Program-made: the position numbers and the translations under genes
Shown: positions 1 through 10,526 of the stretch, piece by piece
Layout: every line of letters starts with the position of its first letter
Position numbering within the stretch: position 1 is the first letter of the stretch
The notes under the pieces: generated by a model
What the model saw: the letters and a program-made list of their open reading frames with translations, nothing else
What the model was told of the DNA's origin: nothing
The model's database searches: none
Assembly: GCA_022606135.1 (NCBI GenBank)
Contig: JABYQN010000010.1
Span: 62,001-126,000 of the forward strand
Source: Fomes fomentarius
Lineage: Eukaryota > Basidiomycota > Agaricomycetes > Polyporales > Polyporaceae
DNA: 64,000 nt
Direction of reading: 5' to 3'

Positions 1-530
1 AAGAGCCACGTAGCATGCTCGGATTCACGCTCTGATATATTGAGCTTGATGGACTCGAGATTTGATTGGAGAGAGAGGAGATGCCATGAAAGCGGACCGG
101 CTTCCTTTATGATGATTTGACGGAGAGATGGGAGGGACGCGATGGCGTCACCTATAACCGGCCAGTCCCTGATTGTATACTCTCCAAAATTCATCACGAC
201 AACGCCAAGGCGAGTCATGAGAGTGATGGCATCTGCTAGTCTCTTCGCGTTGTCTGGTGACAGGGGAGGATAGTGGCGATAGAAGCCTAGACGAAGGTCA
301 CGGACACATCGATAGCGCGGTTTCTTTCCTGCATGGAGGAATTTGAGAAAGGCCACAACCGTGTATTCGTAAAGCAATATTATCTCGTGGCTGAGTATGG
401 ATGCTGCAGCTTCGTGATAGAGGAAGGTGCATGTGTGCATGAGCGTTGAGCAGGTTTCTCGGGGGCAGATGAAGGCGATCTCGCGAAGGATATCCCAGGG
501 CAGTGCAGGTTGAAGAAGGGCTTCCGCCAT
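1..530 (-). CDS. F-box-like protein, copy A (partial, runs off window)
   Basis: The start codon is at 530 on the minus strand and the frame stays open to the window edge (176 codons visible). The N-terminus has the family core EPALPWDILREIAFICP-like sequence (here QPALPWDILREIAFICP) followed by ETCSTLMHTCTFLYHEAAAS, which has the look of an F-box (LPxDILREI plus a hydrophobic second helix). Downstream segments IRDWPVIGDAIASLPSLRQI and LESIKLNIS match the other copies and suggest leucine-rich irregular repeats. F-box proteins normally bind Skp1 in SCF ubiquitin ligases and recruit substrates through the C-terminal part; that role is inferred here. No stop or frameshift appears in the visible part. 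It is the first of seven related copies in the window. Confidence 0.75.
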   Translation of the reverse strand, partial: MAEALLQPALPWDILREIAFICPRETCSTLMHTCTFLYHEAAASILSHEIILLYEYTVVAFLKFLHAGKKPRYRCVRDLRLGFYRHYPPLSPDNAKRLADAITLMTRLGVVVMNFGEYTIRDWPVIGDAIASLPSLRQIIIKEAGPLSWHLLSLQSNLESIKLNISERESEHATWL

Positions 531-3230
531 TGTTGTTGATTGAGAGCTGAATATTAATATAGCAGAGGTCCACGGCGTGAAAACTCATCAGTATGTGCCA
601 CGTCGACTGTAGAGTGTACTATGTATGATACGGACAAAATGAGTGAGTATGGTTTTGGTGCGGTTGACTCTTCGCGTGTCGTCTGTAGCGCACGACTAGG
701 TTGATTGCTTTGGCCAGTTGCGCAGGCTGACTGAGCAGTAGCAAGCGAGTCAAGTTCGGCCACGCGAGGAAGTTGAACGAGCGTGGCTGGAACATGTGCT
801 TACTAAGCATGGGCGCAAGCGCCTATATCCCTTCCGGCCCGTGCTCAACCTACATAAGTTTCGCCGCGGCTGAACTCGCATTCACCTCGCTCCTCGCACT
901 CGAAACGAACTCGCCGCGAAGGGTCTAGGGCTCGCGGTCGGTTGTCGTTCTCCCCAACTGAGAGCTCGAATACCACCAGGTATCCAGGTTCCCGTCTCAT
1001 GTTGAAATCTCACTGAAATATCTCTCCCCTGCTTCACGCTGTGAACAACGGCAACAATCAGCGAAGGTCAAGGGAGGTCCTCAGAAAGGCGTGCACGTGC
1101 ACTGAAGACTTTGATTTGAATTCCGCAAAAGTCTCGTTTTGTCTTCTGTCTGCAACTCCACAACCAACAACAGGCAGTCAACCCCGTTCACGGTCCCCGC
1201 AGAGACAGCCTCCGGACTCAGACCCGCCACTGCGTACAGTACCCTTTTGGTTGCCAAGGGAACTGCGCGTGGTCTACTCTGCCAGCCCAACCGACGTAGC
1301 GACTCCTGCCCCTCGTCTGCTATTCTCAAATGTACATCTCAGGTGTATGTGTTCGGAATACAGGTAGACACTGATACCCTCTCTTCAGATATTTGCACTG
1401 TGTGCATCCGCTACGGACTCATGCCCGGCACCTTACACGATGGCGTTCAAGGTTCCGGCCGGTATAATGTTTACGAACGACACTGGCCGCACCCATCGAA
1501 TACTACGGCTAGTCGCATGCAGATCGAACGAGGTCTACGACGACGTTGGCACAAGACAATTCACCCTTGCTCAGTGCGAACGGATACGGCGGGGATGCGT
1601 GAAGCGTTGGGCGGCCTTGAAAGGTGCTGGTCGAGGTTGATATTTGCCCATCTGGAGATGCAATTTCGCGGCTGGCGGACGCCCGCCTAGTAGCGCGGTT
1701 TGCTTCCGTGGGACTTGGGCTGGTCAACTGGAATGGGGGACTCGTGAACAGATCTGAAGAGACGACTCCCCGTCTCTACACAGACGTCCTTACAAGACAC
1801 ATTGGAAGCGTCGCTGTTGGTTTCCACACCGGGGTTGGCAGGAGGCGGCCGCTAGTGGTTCGCGCGTTCCAGCCGCAGACATAGAGCTCTAATGCTCTCG
1901 ACATGCGTGACTATGAACGTTGATGCGGGCGCATCCTGCCCCAGTCGTATGCGACATTGGTATGTGTGTTTTGTGCGTCATATTGCGACGTTGACGTTGT
2001 CCGGCAGACTCGCAAGACGCGCTGAGCCCCGCTCACGGTCATAAACATACTATCTAACGCACGTCGCTAAATCCTGATCTTTGAATGGCAGGTACGATCT
2101 CAATGATATTGAGAGGTTCGACCTCGTCCCCCTGCAGTGCTTCCTGCCTCCAGCTCCAAAATGCGGACGATGCCGCCGGTCTCGTGGTGAGTATGCGAAG
2201 TGGACATAAACGAGGGTGGTCAAGACCGGCCCGCGCTCTCCTTTGGTAGACTGCGAATGGCAGTGAGTATGGACTGCGTATATGCTGACGAGTGCAGGCA
2301 GATGCGGCCTTGTATTCTGTTCCACCTCGCGGCGATTCAAGGGGCAGGATGGAGGGATGCCGACAGCAAGCCATGGTGCTGCGAGAGCGGCGAGTCCGAG
2401 CCGGGGATACTTGCAGGAGAATCGATGGGGTGATAGCGGCGAGTACCTAGCGTGTGATTGAGGAGAGATGCAAATACATACATTTGAATGCAACCCCGAG
2501 GGCTGTCTGCAGTAGGAGGGAGAACCCAAGCAGTCCGCAGATTGATAGCCGTCTCCTGATCAAAGGACCATAGGGTCATACACTTGCTGCCCACGTGGCC
2601 GTCAGCGCACAACACAAGATGGTTTTGAGATAGCTCACGCATACGAGAGGACCGTAACGACTTCGCGTTGGGCCATCCGAGTCGCCAGCCCGCGGAGCGT
2701 TGACTCACTGATTCTGAACGATTTGCGCTGATCTTGCATCTCGCACCTTTCCCAGACGTCTTCTGCGTCTGGCCTGTTGCTCTTACTGCGGTTTGTTGAA
2801 CACGTCATCCGGGCCGTCTCGACAACGAGACGAAGACGGACCACCCATCGTCTATGTCGTGTATAGCAGGAGATGAGGCATGGAAAGAGGTCGGAGATGG
2901 TGGCGCCATGGAGTGGATGCTACGTATCTGACCGGGTCTGCGCTTGCGTTCTCCGACGATGGATGACTGATGGTCGTCATCGATGTAGACAATAGGAGCG
3001 ACTGAGAAATGGACTCTCGAAGGATTGACGGGTGACCGATGATGAGGGAAGAGAGAATGGACGAAAGAGAGATGGACGATAGTGAGAAGGCTGGACTTCG
3101 CCAGCTGAGGGGGTAAATATAATCAAGAACATACCTGGTGCTGTTCAAGTTCTTGCCCGGACTCTCGCCCTCGCCGTCAACGATTCGGCTCGGACGTCAA
3201 CATGGTGTCACAAGAGAACGACTGAAGGAG
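531..3230. repeat. Unit A inter-F-box mosaic sequence, no recognisable gene
   Basis: This stretch holds short open frames but none that I recognise. It is made of blocks that recur, in the same order and orientation, between the other F-box copies: a block near 1293-1340 (GACTCCTGCCCCTCGTCTGC type) also at about 11,900 and 24,710; a block near 1570-1610 (GAACGGATACGGCGGGGATG) also at about 12,062 and, diverged, at 24,980; a block near 1855-1935 (GTTCCAGCCGCAGACATAGA type) also at about 8,075, 12,365 and 25,310; a block near 2190-2290 also at about 8,260 and 12,680; and GAGAGATGCAAATACATACA near 2464, also at about 12,960 and 25,703. The block with GATACGGACAAAATGAGTGA near 627 recurs upstream of each F-box start. 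It is best read as duplicated non-coding spacer. Confidence 0.6.
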
Positions 3231-3813
3231 ACAGTCTGGCACACGCACCGTGCGGGCCAGGTTCTGCGCCTCGGCATATACTACTCCCATGTCCCATTCT
3301 GCAGAAGAGGAGAGCGGGGAGAGAGACAGCTTGTCTGGCAGGGGCTCTGAGAGCCGAGGGTCGAAAGAAGACGTGGGCTTTGTCTTGAGGGTGAAATGAT
3401 ACAGGGCAAGGTGCGCCCCGACAGCTTCGAGCTGCAGTGTCATAGCCAGGATAATGGAGTAACTGCGAGCGCATATACATACCAACAGCGTGTGGGTCGA
3501 CCGACGCGTCGAGGAGGACTTTGCTCCCGTCGACACTCTCACCCAAATCGCGGACCTTCTTGATACCGCCAGCGACAGCTTTGCGGACGACCTCTCTCCT
3601 TTGATCTCCCTTCTTGGCCGCAAACTTGTCGCCGAGAGACGAGAGCGCGGTGATGTTGTCGCCGTAAAAGAGATGAGTGGTGCCAACGTTGGGAGGTTTA
3701 GATGCGGCATGAGGAGTCTGCTTCCAGAGTTTGGCCGGGTCGACGCCAGATGGTGCGCTAGGAGTGACCTGGAGCGCAGAAGGGTCGACCGGGAGGAGAT
3801 ATATGGACGACAT
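3231..3813 (-). pseudogene. 5' fragment of an M17 leucyl (cytosol) aminopeptidase gene
   Basis: From the ATG at 3813 the minus strand encodes MSSIYLLPVDPSALQV, then ASKPPNVGTTHLFYGDNI, a Lys/Arg-rich helix (AAKKGDQRREVVRKAVAGG) and LLDASVDPHA, ending at a GTATGT donor near 3488. After an acceptor the frame resumes with EAVGAHLALYHFTLKTKP and EWDMGVVYAEAQNLART, ending at a GTGCGT donor near 3256. These resemble the N-terminal domain and the start of the catalytic region of M17 aminopeptidases, which are normally about 500 residues. The metal-binding catalytic domain is absent: beyond 3256 the sequence no longer resembles M17. So it is a promoter plus roughly the first 190 codons, carried as a passenger in the F-box array. 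Shorter copies of the same 5' end lie left of the other F-box genes. Confidence 0.65.
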
Positions 3814-4069
3814 TCGTCTGAGGAGAGAAGAGGAACGAGAAAAGAGAGGAACGCGAGAGAGAAGCATTTTATGGCCGGTAACTTTAACTCGTCCAGTCAA
3901 GCCTATCGCCCACTAAGCGCCCGCACTCGCACCACGATCCGAGAAGCCCGAGGCGAGTACCGCACCAAGTACAAGTCAGTGACTCAACGTTCAATGTTCA
4001 GTGAAAACTGAGCATAATGGATCATGATTCACTTGCGTTCATTACAACTCGAACATACTACAATCCAGG

Positions 4070-4290
4070 GATCATAGATAGATGGACGACATTCGTCTGA
4101 GGAGAGAAGAGGAACGAGGGGAACGCGAGAGACAAGCATTGTGTGGCCAGTAACTCTATACTTTATAATACTCGTCCGCTCAAGTCTATCTCGCGCTAAA
4201 CGCCCGCACTCGTACTCGTCTCGGGCTCCTCGGGTCGTGGTGCCGCACGTGTACAAAACGTTCCATGAAAACATCATGCCAATTGCGCAA
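4070..4290 (-). repeat. Short duplicate of the aminopeptidase 5' end
   Basis: Positions about 4080-4145 repeat the leader and first codons of the aminopeptidase fragment: on the minus strand TTCTCTCCTCAGACGAATGT is followed by codons for MSSIY, then the match ends. The flank at about 4145-4215, which includes a run matching the fragment's upstream region (CTCGTCC, CGCCCGCAC), also repeats about 3,880-3,960. This looks like a local tandem duplication of the fragment's promoter and leader. Confidence 0.6.
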
Positions 4291-4320
4291 TGCGCAGAAT
4301 GGGGCGTGAATCACTTGCAT

Positions 4321-5895
4321 TCATTCCAAGTCGAACTCGAACATACCACAATCCAGGGGATCATCAGTTACCCATGTACCTCCGATTGTCATAACACCAC
4401 CCCGGCGCACGAATGCAGCCTGTCGTAGTGTTACTTCCCTACCGAGGCTGTATCTAACGAGTGCCTCTTCCAATGTTGGGATCGTGTCTACGAAAATTTG
4501 GACAAAGTTCTCGACATCGACGTTTGCCGCGTCAATCCTTCGTGGTGACCCCTCCGATGACGGCGATAGCCTGTCTGGCGATTGATAAGTGCTTGGACGG
4601 CCATCTGGATAGATTGCCATCTGAAGGCGGCGGAATGGACCTGGAAGCATCGCAAGAGATGCAGCAAGGGCATACTAAAGTTGAACATGTTCAGTGTGAG
4701 CTTAAGGATGATAGCCAAGTGTCCGTTGCCCCAGAACAATGGTACTCACCAGTCCAGAAGCAACATCCTGAAGAGGTGTGCATCCGTCGATCTGACATGA
4801 GACAACGAGACTTTCGAGACGCGATCCACCCTGCGTTTGCAAGATCGATGCGAGGTTGTCCGTCGGGTGTCGTAGAATCCCATCAAACCCGTAGATACTC
4901 AGGTGTATTGGTCGTGCATCGGCAAGAACTGCAGAGAGCAGGGAAAGCTCTATGTCATCCGTGTATTCGTCTAGTCTGACATGTGAGATGCGGCAATCGA
5001 GTGCGAGAGCATAGAGATCGACAAGGGATCCGTTGAATTGAATAAGCTCCCGCCAGCCGGGGACGTGGGACGGGGACGTGGGACCAAAGCGCTGGCGCTC
5101 GCGTTGACTGTGTATATTAGAGGTGCGATATTCGTGTATATCATCGTTCAATTGTAGCCGCGTGTCGGCATTCAGATGTGCAAGATTCGGGAAGGCGCGA
5201 ATATACGGGGTGGGATCCAAGCGACCATGATGGCGGATGGATAGTGTACGCATCATAGGGTACACTGCTGAATGGCTGGGTGACGCATCGCGCACCAGAG
5301 GAGCATAGCGACGGTGATAGGCAAGCTCTGTCAGAGTCGATGTCCACCTCCCAAAGAGCTGTACCGGGTGCAAGGAGAGCTCCTCCTCAGTTTCGCAATC
5401 TGATATGCCGAGCTTGATGGACCTGAGCCTGGATGATTGGAGAGAGAGAATGAGTTGCCATGATCGCGTATCCGCTCCGCCTATGTAGATTTGCCGGAGA
5501 GACGGGAGGAACGCGATGGCGTCACCTATGGCCGGCCAGTCCCTCAATGTAAGCTCTCCGGAACCAATCTCGACAACCACAAGCTCGGTCATGAGAGCGA
5601 TGGCATGTGCTAGCGCGTCCGCGATGTCTGGCGGCGGGAGGTTCAATCCGAAGCGAAGAGTGAGGTGGCGGACACATCCATAGCGCGGCTTCTTTCCTGC
5701 ATGAAGGAACTTGAGAAAGCCTGAAGTCATGTGTTCGTTGTGAAGCCATATTTCCTGGCCGAGTATGGATGCGGCAGCTTCGTGATAGAAGAAGGCGCAT
5801 GTGCACATCAGTGTTGAGCAGGTTTCTCGGGGGCAGATGAAGGCGATCTCGCGGAGGATATCCCAGGGTAGTGCAGGCTCCGGGAGTTCCGCCAT
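4321..5895 (-). CDS. F-box-like protein, copy B (intact)
   Basis: Two exons give an open frame of 499 residues: exon 1 from the ATG at 5895 to 4750 (382 codons, CTG before the GTGAGT donor) and exon 2 from 4674 to the stop ending at 4321. Both junctions are phase 0 and the intron is 75 nt. The protein starts MAELPEPALPWDILREIAFI and continues with RETCSTLMCTCAFFYHEAAA, an F-box-like helix pair. The middle carries the family landmarks VQLFGRWTSTLTELAYH and YPMMRTLSIRHHG; the C-terminus ends GGTWVTDDPLDC. Irregular leucine-rich segments suggest a substrate-binding scaffold. A role as an SCF adaptor is family inference. There is no stop or frameshift, and the sequence is close to copies A, C and F. 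Confidence 0.75.
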
Positions 5896-8670
5896 TGGTG
5901 TTGATGAGAACTGAGGTGTGCACAGGGTGAAAACTCATCAGCATGCCATGTCGACTTGAGAGTGTACGATACGGACAAACTGAGTAAGTATGGTTGTGGT
6001 GCAGCTGATTCGCGCGCCGTCTGCAGCGCGCAGCGAGATAATTGCGTTGGTAGGTTGCAGGTTGCGCAGTCTGGCCGAGCAGTAGCAAGCACTCTCAGCG
6101 ATGAAGTAATCTGCGATCAAGGGAGGGCTCAGGAAGAAAGCTGAAAGGCGTGCACGTGCACAGCCACAGGAACAGACTTCAGTATCGAATTGACGCGGCA
6201 GCCAAGATTTTGTTTGTCTTTTGTCTTCCGCTCCACTCCGACTTCTAAGACCTGAGACCACGACAGTCTGTGAGTCTCTGTTGCATCGTCGACGCGACGA
6301 GGGGCGCGAGCGAACTCGGATGGGGTACGCGCCAAGGTGGCATCGACTCGGACATGCAACTGCAAAGGATCAGGAGCCTCTCTACGCCTCGCAACCGTGA
6401 CCAGAGCGCGTGCGTATGCGTTAAGAACAACTCGCGGGGAACGAGCAGATAGTCGAAGAAGTCCTCAAGGCGAGGAACGAGACGATTGCCGGACACAGAT
6501 GTAACGCGCACTGGTGGCAGAAGCGCCATGAACTCTCCTTCGTGATTTCCACCATTTCTGCTTCATCCCTCTCTTCCCTAACTGCTGTTGTAATGAGAAA
6601 CTCGTTTCGTAAGTAATCGACGTGGTAGAGCAGTGGTACCGATAAATGCTCGCATGGACTCCGTCTTGCCACTTCCGACTCGCACAAGATGAGAGATCCG
6701 AACCCTGTAATGGATCTGACTACGCATGTTCTTGAAGAGGTTGCATACTGACCGAGTGCTGTCACTAGAGCTGCTACGCAAGATCCTATAAATGACGAGA
6801 AGCCGATACCATCTCCTTTTCCAAGAGCAGCGCACTCGCATCATCCATCCATCTCTGCGTCGTTCCGTCTCTCTGCCGCTCGATTCTTCTATACAAATGC
6901 CTGCCTGCCCCCATTGGGTTCAGTCTCACTGTCGACACGGCGCAGTGGTCACTCTGGTCTGTGTCGGAAACATGTCTAGAACTCGATCACACGTTGACAC
7001 GCTCTCTCCATGTGCGTGCATCTCTCGCATTCACTGTCAACCCGCGGCGCCCCAGCGTGTAGATGTATACACGTCGAACACGAACAGTCACACGGTGGTC
7101 CGGCGAGTTCGAGGAGTCGCCTTGGCTGCGATATCGCCCGCTCAATCCCGCCCTCGCCCGGCATGCAATTACATGCTTTGGAAAGCGGAATTCCCGCCGC
7201 GTCAAAGGCTGCTCATGATATTGGGACGAGATCGGAAAATGGACATCTCAACTCTTTCAACTAGATTTGTCGTGTTCGCGCCCAGCACCAGCTGCTCTAG
7301 TGAGCAACTACAGCTCATGAGACGGTATCGAATACTGATTCAAACTAGAAGTGCCAAAGACAGAACTCCACATCTCGCAGCCGCCGCTCAGCTGTCTATA
7401 TCTTACGGGTTCAGAACTCAGTCAGACACTGACACATTTTTCAGATGTGGAAACTGCGTGCATATCTATAGACTCGTGGACGGATGGTCAAGGCAGCTCG
7501 CTGGCCGGCACGAAATCGAGAATATCCCTCCACTCCGACGTGCAGGACGACACGGGCATCATTCATTGAACGCTGCCGGACTCGGGCGAATGCACCCAAG
7601 GTCGACGAGATTGCGTTTGAGGTGAGTTTATGGCCGCGCTGCCCGCCGCCGGTGCAAAACATTCGATACCTTCCCATCGCGCCCTCGCCCAGCACGCCAC
7701 CGGAGCGCGTTGGACCATGCGCACTGAACGCTGCCGGTCATGCACGGATTGGACACTTCGCTCTTCTGGAGGAGGATTTCACGGCTGGTAGGTACAGGCT
7801 CAGGCTCGTGTTTGAGCCCGGCTGGCGCGGCGCGCTTCGATTCTGTGAGTACGTACGCTTGATGAGATGTTATCAAAGACTGACACGAGCCCGAGGTCCT
7901 ATCGATTCCTGTCGGACCTCAGCTAGTGGACAGTTAACAACCCACTCGCTCTCCAGGTCAGACCAAGGCCCGACGGTGCCCCGTCCGGATGTGGCCATAC
8001 TCGTGTTTGCAAGACATAGTGGACACGTCGCTATCCGTGTCCACAGTGGTCCAGGATGCAGCCGAATCTGGGTTCGCGCGTTCCAGCTGCGGACATACAG
8101 TTCCAGTGCTCTCGACATGCGTGACTATGAACGTCGATGCGGGGCGCATCCTGACCGGGTCGCATGCTAGATTTGTATGCGTTTTGCGCGTCATGATATC
8201 GCGAAGTTGACTTGGTCTGGCAGACTCGCGAGATGTGCTGAGTCCTGCTCTCTCGTGGTGGGGACACGAAGTGAATACCAACGAGCGTGGTCAAGATCAG
8301 CCCGCGCTCTGGTTTGGTAGAATGCGAACAGTGAGTACGGACTGCGTGTATGCCGACGAGTGCGGGCAGATGGGATGTGGCCTCGTACTCTGTTCCCCCT
8401 CGCGGCGATCCAAGGGGCCGGGATGGATGGATGGGGATAGATGTGATAGTGAGTACCTAGCATGTATCGAGAAGATATGGAAGTGAAAATACATACATTT
8501 GAGTGCAACCCTGGGTGCTCTAGGCGTGATGTACGACTCGTGCTCCTTACGGCACCCCTTGTATCCCTCCCAGCCATCAGATCACCGTATACAACCCCTA
8601 TACATCTTACAGCTGTCCAGCTCTTTCCCTGGCAGTGAGCTAACGATGAGATCGTATTGTGCGCCTTTTG
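5896..8670. repeat. Unit B inter-F-box mosaic sequence, no recognisable gene
   Basis: The F-box 5' flank (GATACGGACAAACTGAGTAA near 5967) is followed by sequence partly unique to this unit, about 6,400-7,900, and then by blocks shared with units A and C from about 8,000 (GTTCCAGCTGCGGACATACA, GTGGTCAAGATCAGCCCGCG). Long open frames exist here, one of 277 codons starting 6792 and one of 228 codons starting 7484, both on the plus strand, but they overlap each other in different frames, have no recognisable motif and no conservation between units. On the minus strand around 6400-6560 a frame with FMALLPPVRVTSVSGNRLVP looks protein-like but is short and unassigned. Confidence 0.5.
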
Positions 8671-8890
8671 GCTAGTACTTAGTCGGTGTGGTGTGTCCAT
8701 CGAGCTTCGAGTTGCGCAGAGAGCATAGAGCGGCCGGAGAGTGGGCAGATGCAGAGAGGGAGTACACAGAACACTGTAAATAAATGAAGGACAATCGCCT
8801 GAGGAGCGAAGGAGAACGAGAGAAGAAAGAGATGTTGAGCCTCGCGAGAGAGAAACTCACACTGAGCGCCCGCACTTCCAATGCGATCTA
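8671..8890 (-). repeat. Aminopeptidase 5'-end remnant, unit B/C boundary
   Basis: On the minus strand, codons for FSRSPSLLRRLSFIYL around 8780-8830 match the leader and first codons of the aminopeptidase fragment (FSRSSSLLRRMSSIYL when its leader is read in the same frame). The ATG has become TTC-like sequence and the match ends after the FIYL codons. It sits immediately left of the 3' end of copy C, the same place as in the other units. Confidence 0.5.
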
Positions 8891-8905
8891 CACAAGGCCT
8901 ACTGT

Positions 8906-10526
8906 TTATTGCAACTCGAACATACTACAATCCAGGGGATCATCAGTTACCCATGCACCTCCGATTCTCATAACTTGACCATCACCCCGGCCGCCCATGA
9001 ATGTAGCTTGTCGTAGTACTACTTTTCCTCTCCCATCATCGTTGCTGTATTTAACAAATGCATCTTCCAGTGCTGGGATCCTTTTTACGAAGATCTGCAC
9101 AAAGTCCTCGACATCGACGTGTGCCGCCGCAATCGTTCGTCGGTGAGGCTCCGAGTCCGCCGGCGATTGATAAGTGCCTCCACGGAGATACGAATAGATT
9201 GCCAACCGAAGGCGGCGGAATGGACCTGGAAGCATCGCAAGAGATGCAGCAAGGGAACACTGAAGTTGAACATGTTCAGCGTGAGCTTCAAGGAGAATAG
9301 ACAAGTGTCCCTTGCCCCAGAACAATCGTACTCACCAGTCCAAAAGCAACATCCTCAAGAGGTGTGCATCCGTCGATCTGACATGAGACAACGAGACTTT
9401 CGAGACGCGATCCACCCTGCGTTTGCAAGATCGATGCGAGGTTGTCCGTCGGATGTTGTAGAATCCCATTGCACCTGTAGATATTCAGGTGCACCGGTCG
9501 TGCATCGGCGAGGACTGCGGAGAGCAGGGCAAGGTCTATGTCATCCGTGTAATCGTCTAGTCTGATATGTGAGATGCGGGAATCGAGTGCGAGAGCATAG
9601 AGATCGACAAGGGGTCCGTTGAACTGAATGAGCTCCTGCCAGCCGGCGTGTTGGGACGGGGACGTAGTACCAAGGCGCTGGCGCTCGCGTTGACTGTGTA
9701 TATTAGAGGTGCGATATCCGTGGACGTCATCGTTCGATTGTAGCTGGGTGTCGACATTCAGATGTGCAAGATTCGGGAAAGCGCGAATGTACGGGGTAGG
9801 ATCCAAGCGGCCACGATGACGGATGGATAGTGTACGCATCATTGGGTACACTGCTGAATAGCTAGGGGACGCATCTTGCACTGGAGGAGCATCGCGACGG
9901 TGATAGGTAAGCTCTGTCAGAGTCGATGTCCACCTCCCAAAGAGCTGCACCGGGTGCGAAGAGAGCGATGGAGCGCTGAGGCTCTGTCTAGTAGATAGCT
10001 CCTCGTCGGCTCCGTCGGCTCCAGAGTGTGCCAATATGTGGAGCTCAATGGACCTGAGCTTGGCTGATCGGAGAGAGAAAAGCAATTGCCATGATCGCAG
10101 ACCCATTGTCGTTAGGGAGATTTGCCGGAGAGACGGAAGGGATGCGATTGCATCACCTATGGCCGGCCACTTCCACAATGTATACTCTCCAAAGATCCTC
10201 ACAACCACAAGCCCAGCCATGAGAGTGATGGCATTGGCTAGCGCGTTCGCGGTGTCTGGCGACGGGGAGAAGTAGTGATGGAAGCCAAGGCTCAGGTTGC
10301 GGACGCATGGATAGCGCGGCTTCTTTCCTGCCCGGAGGAATCTGAGAAAGTGTGTAACCACGGATTCGTTGTAAAGGTGTATCGTATGGCCGAGTATGGA
10401 GGCTGCGGCTTCGTGATAGAAGAAGGTGCATGTGCGCATGAGCGTTGTGCAGATTTCTCCGGGGCAGATGAAGGCGATCTCGCGCAGAATATCCCAAGGC
10501 AGTGCAGGTTCGCGGACATCCGTCAT
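8906..10526 (-). CDS. F-box-like protein, copy C (intact)
   Basis: Exon 1 runs from the ATG at 10526 to 9336 (397 codons, GTGAGT donor) and exon 2 from 9259 to the stop ending 8906 (118 codons with stop). Both junctions are phase 0, giving 514 residues. It starts MTDVREPALPWDILREIAFI with GEICTTLMRTCTFFYHEAAA, the F-box-like region, and includes VQLFGRWTSTLTELTYH, YPMMRTLSIRHRG and a C-terminal GGAWVTDDPLDCSMFELQ. An upstream in-frame ATG at about 10574 would add 16 residues; I prefer 10526 because it aligns with the starts of all other copies. A short insert (about residues 180-195, ADEELSTRQSLSAPSL) is absent from B. It is probably functional, acting as a predicted SCF substrate adaptor. 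Confidence 0.75.

Noticed and set aside
1139..1690. 183-codon plus-strand frame in the unit A spacer
   Set aside because: The homologous spacer blocks in units C and E have stops and indels in this frame, so it is chance openness.
6792..8170. Plus-strand frames of 277 and 228 codons in the unit B spacer
   Set aside because: They overlap in different frames, carry no motif, and the part shared with other units is not conserved as protein.
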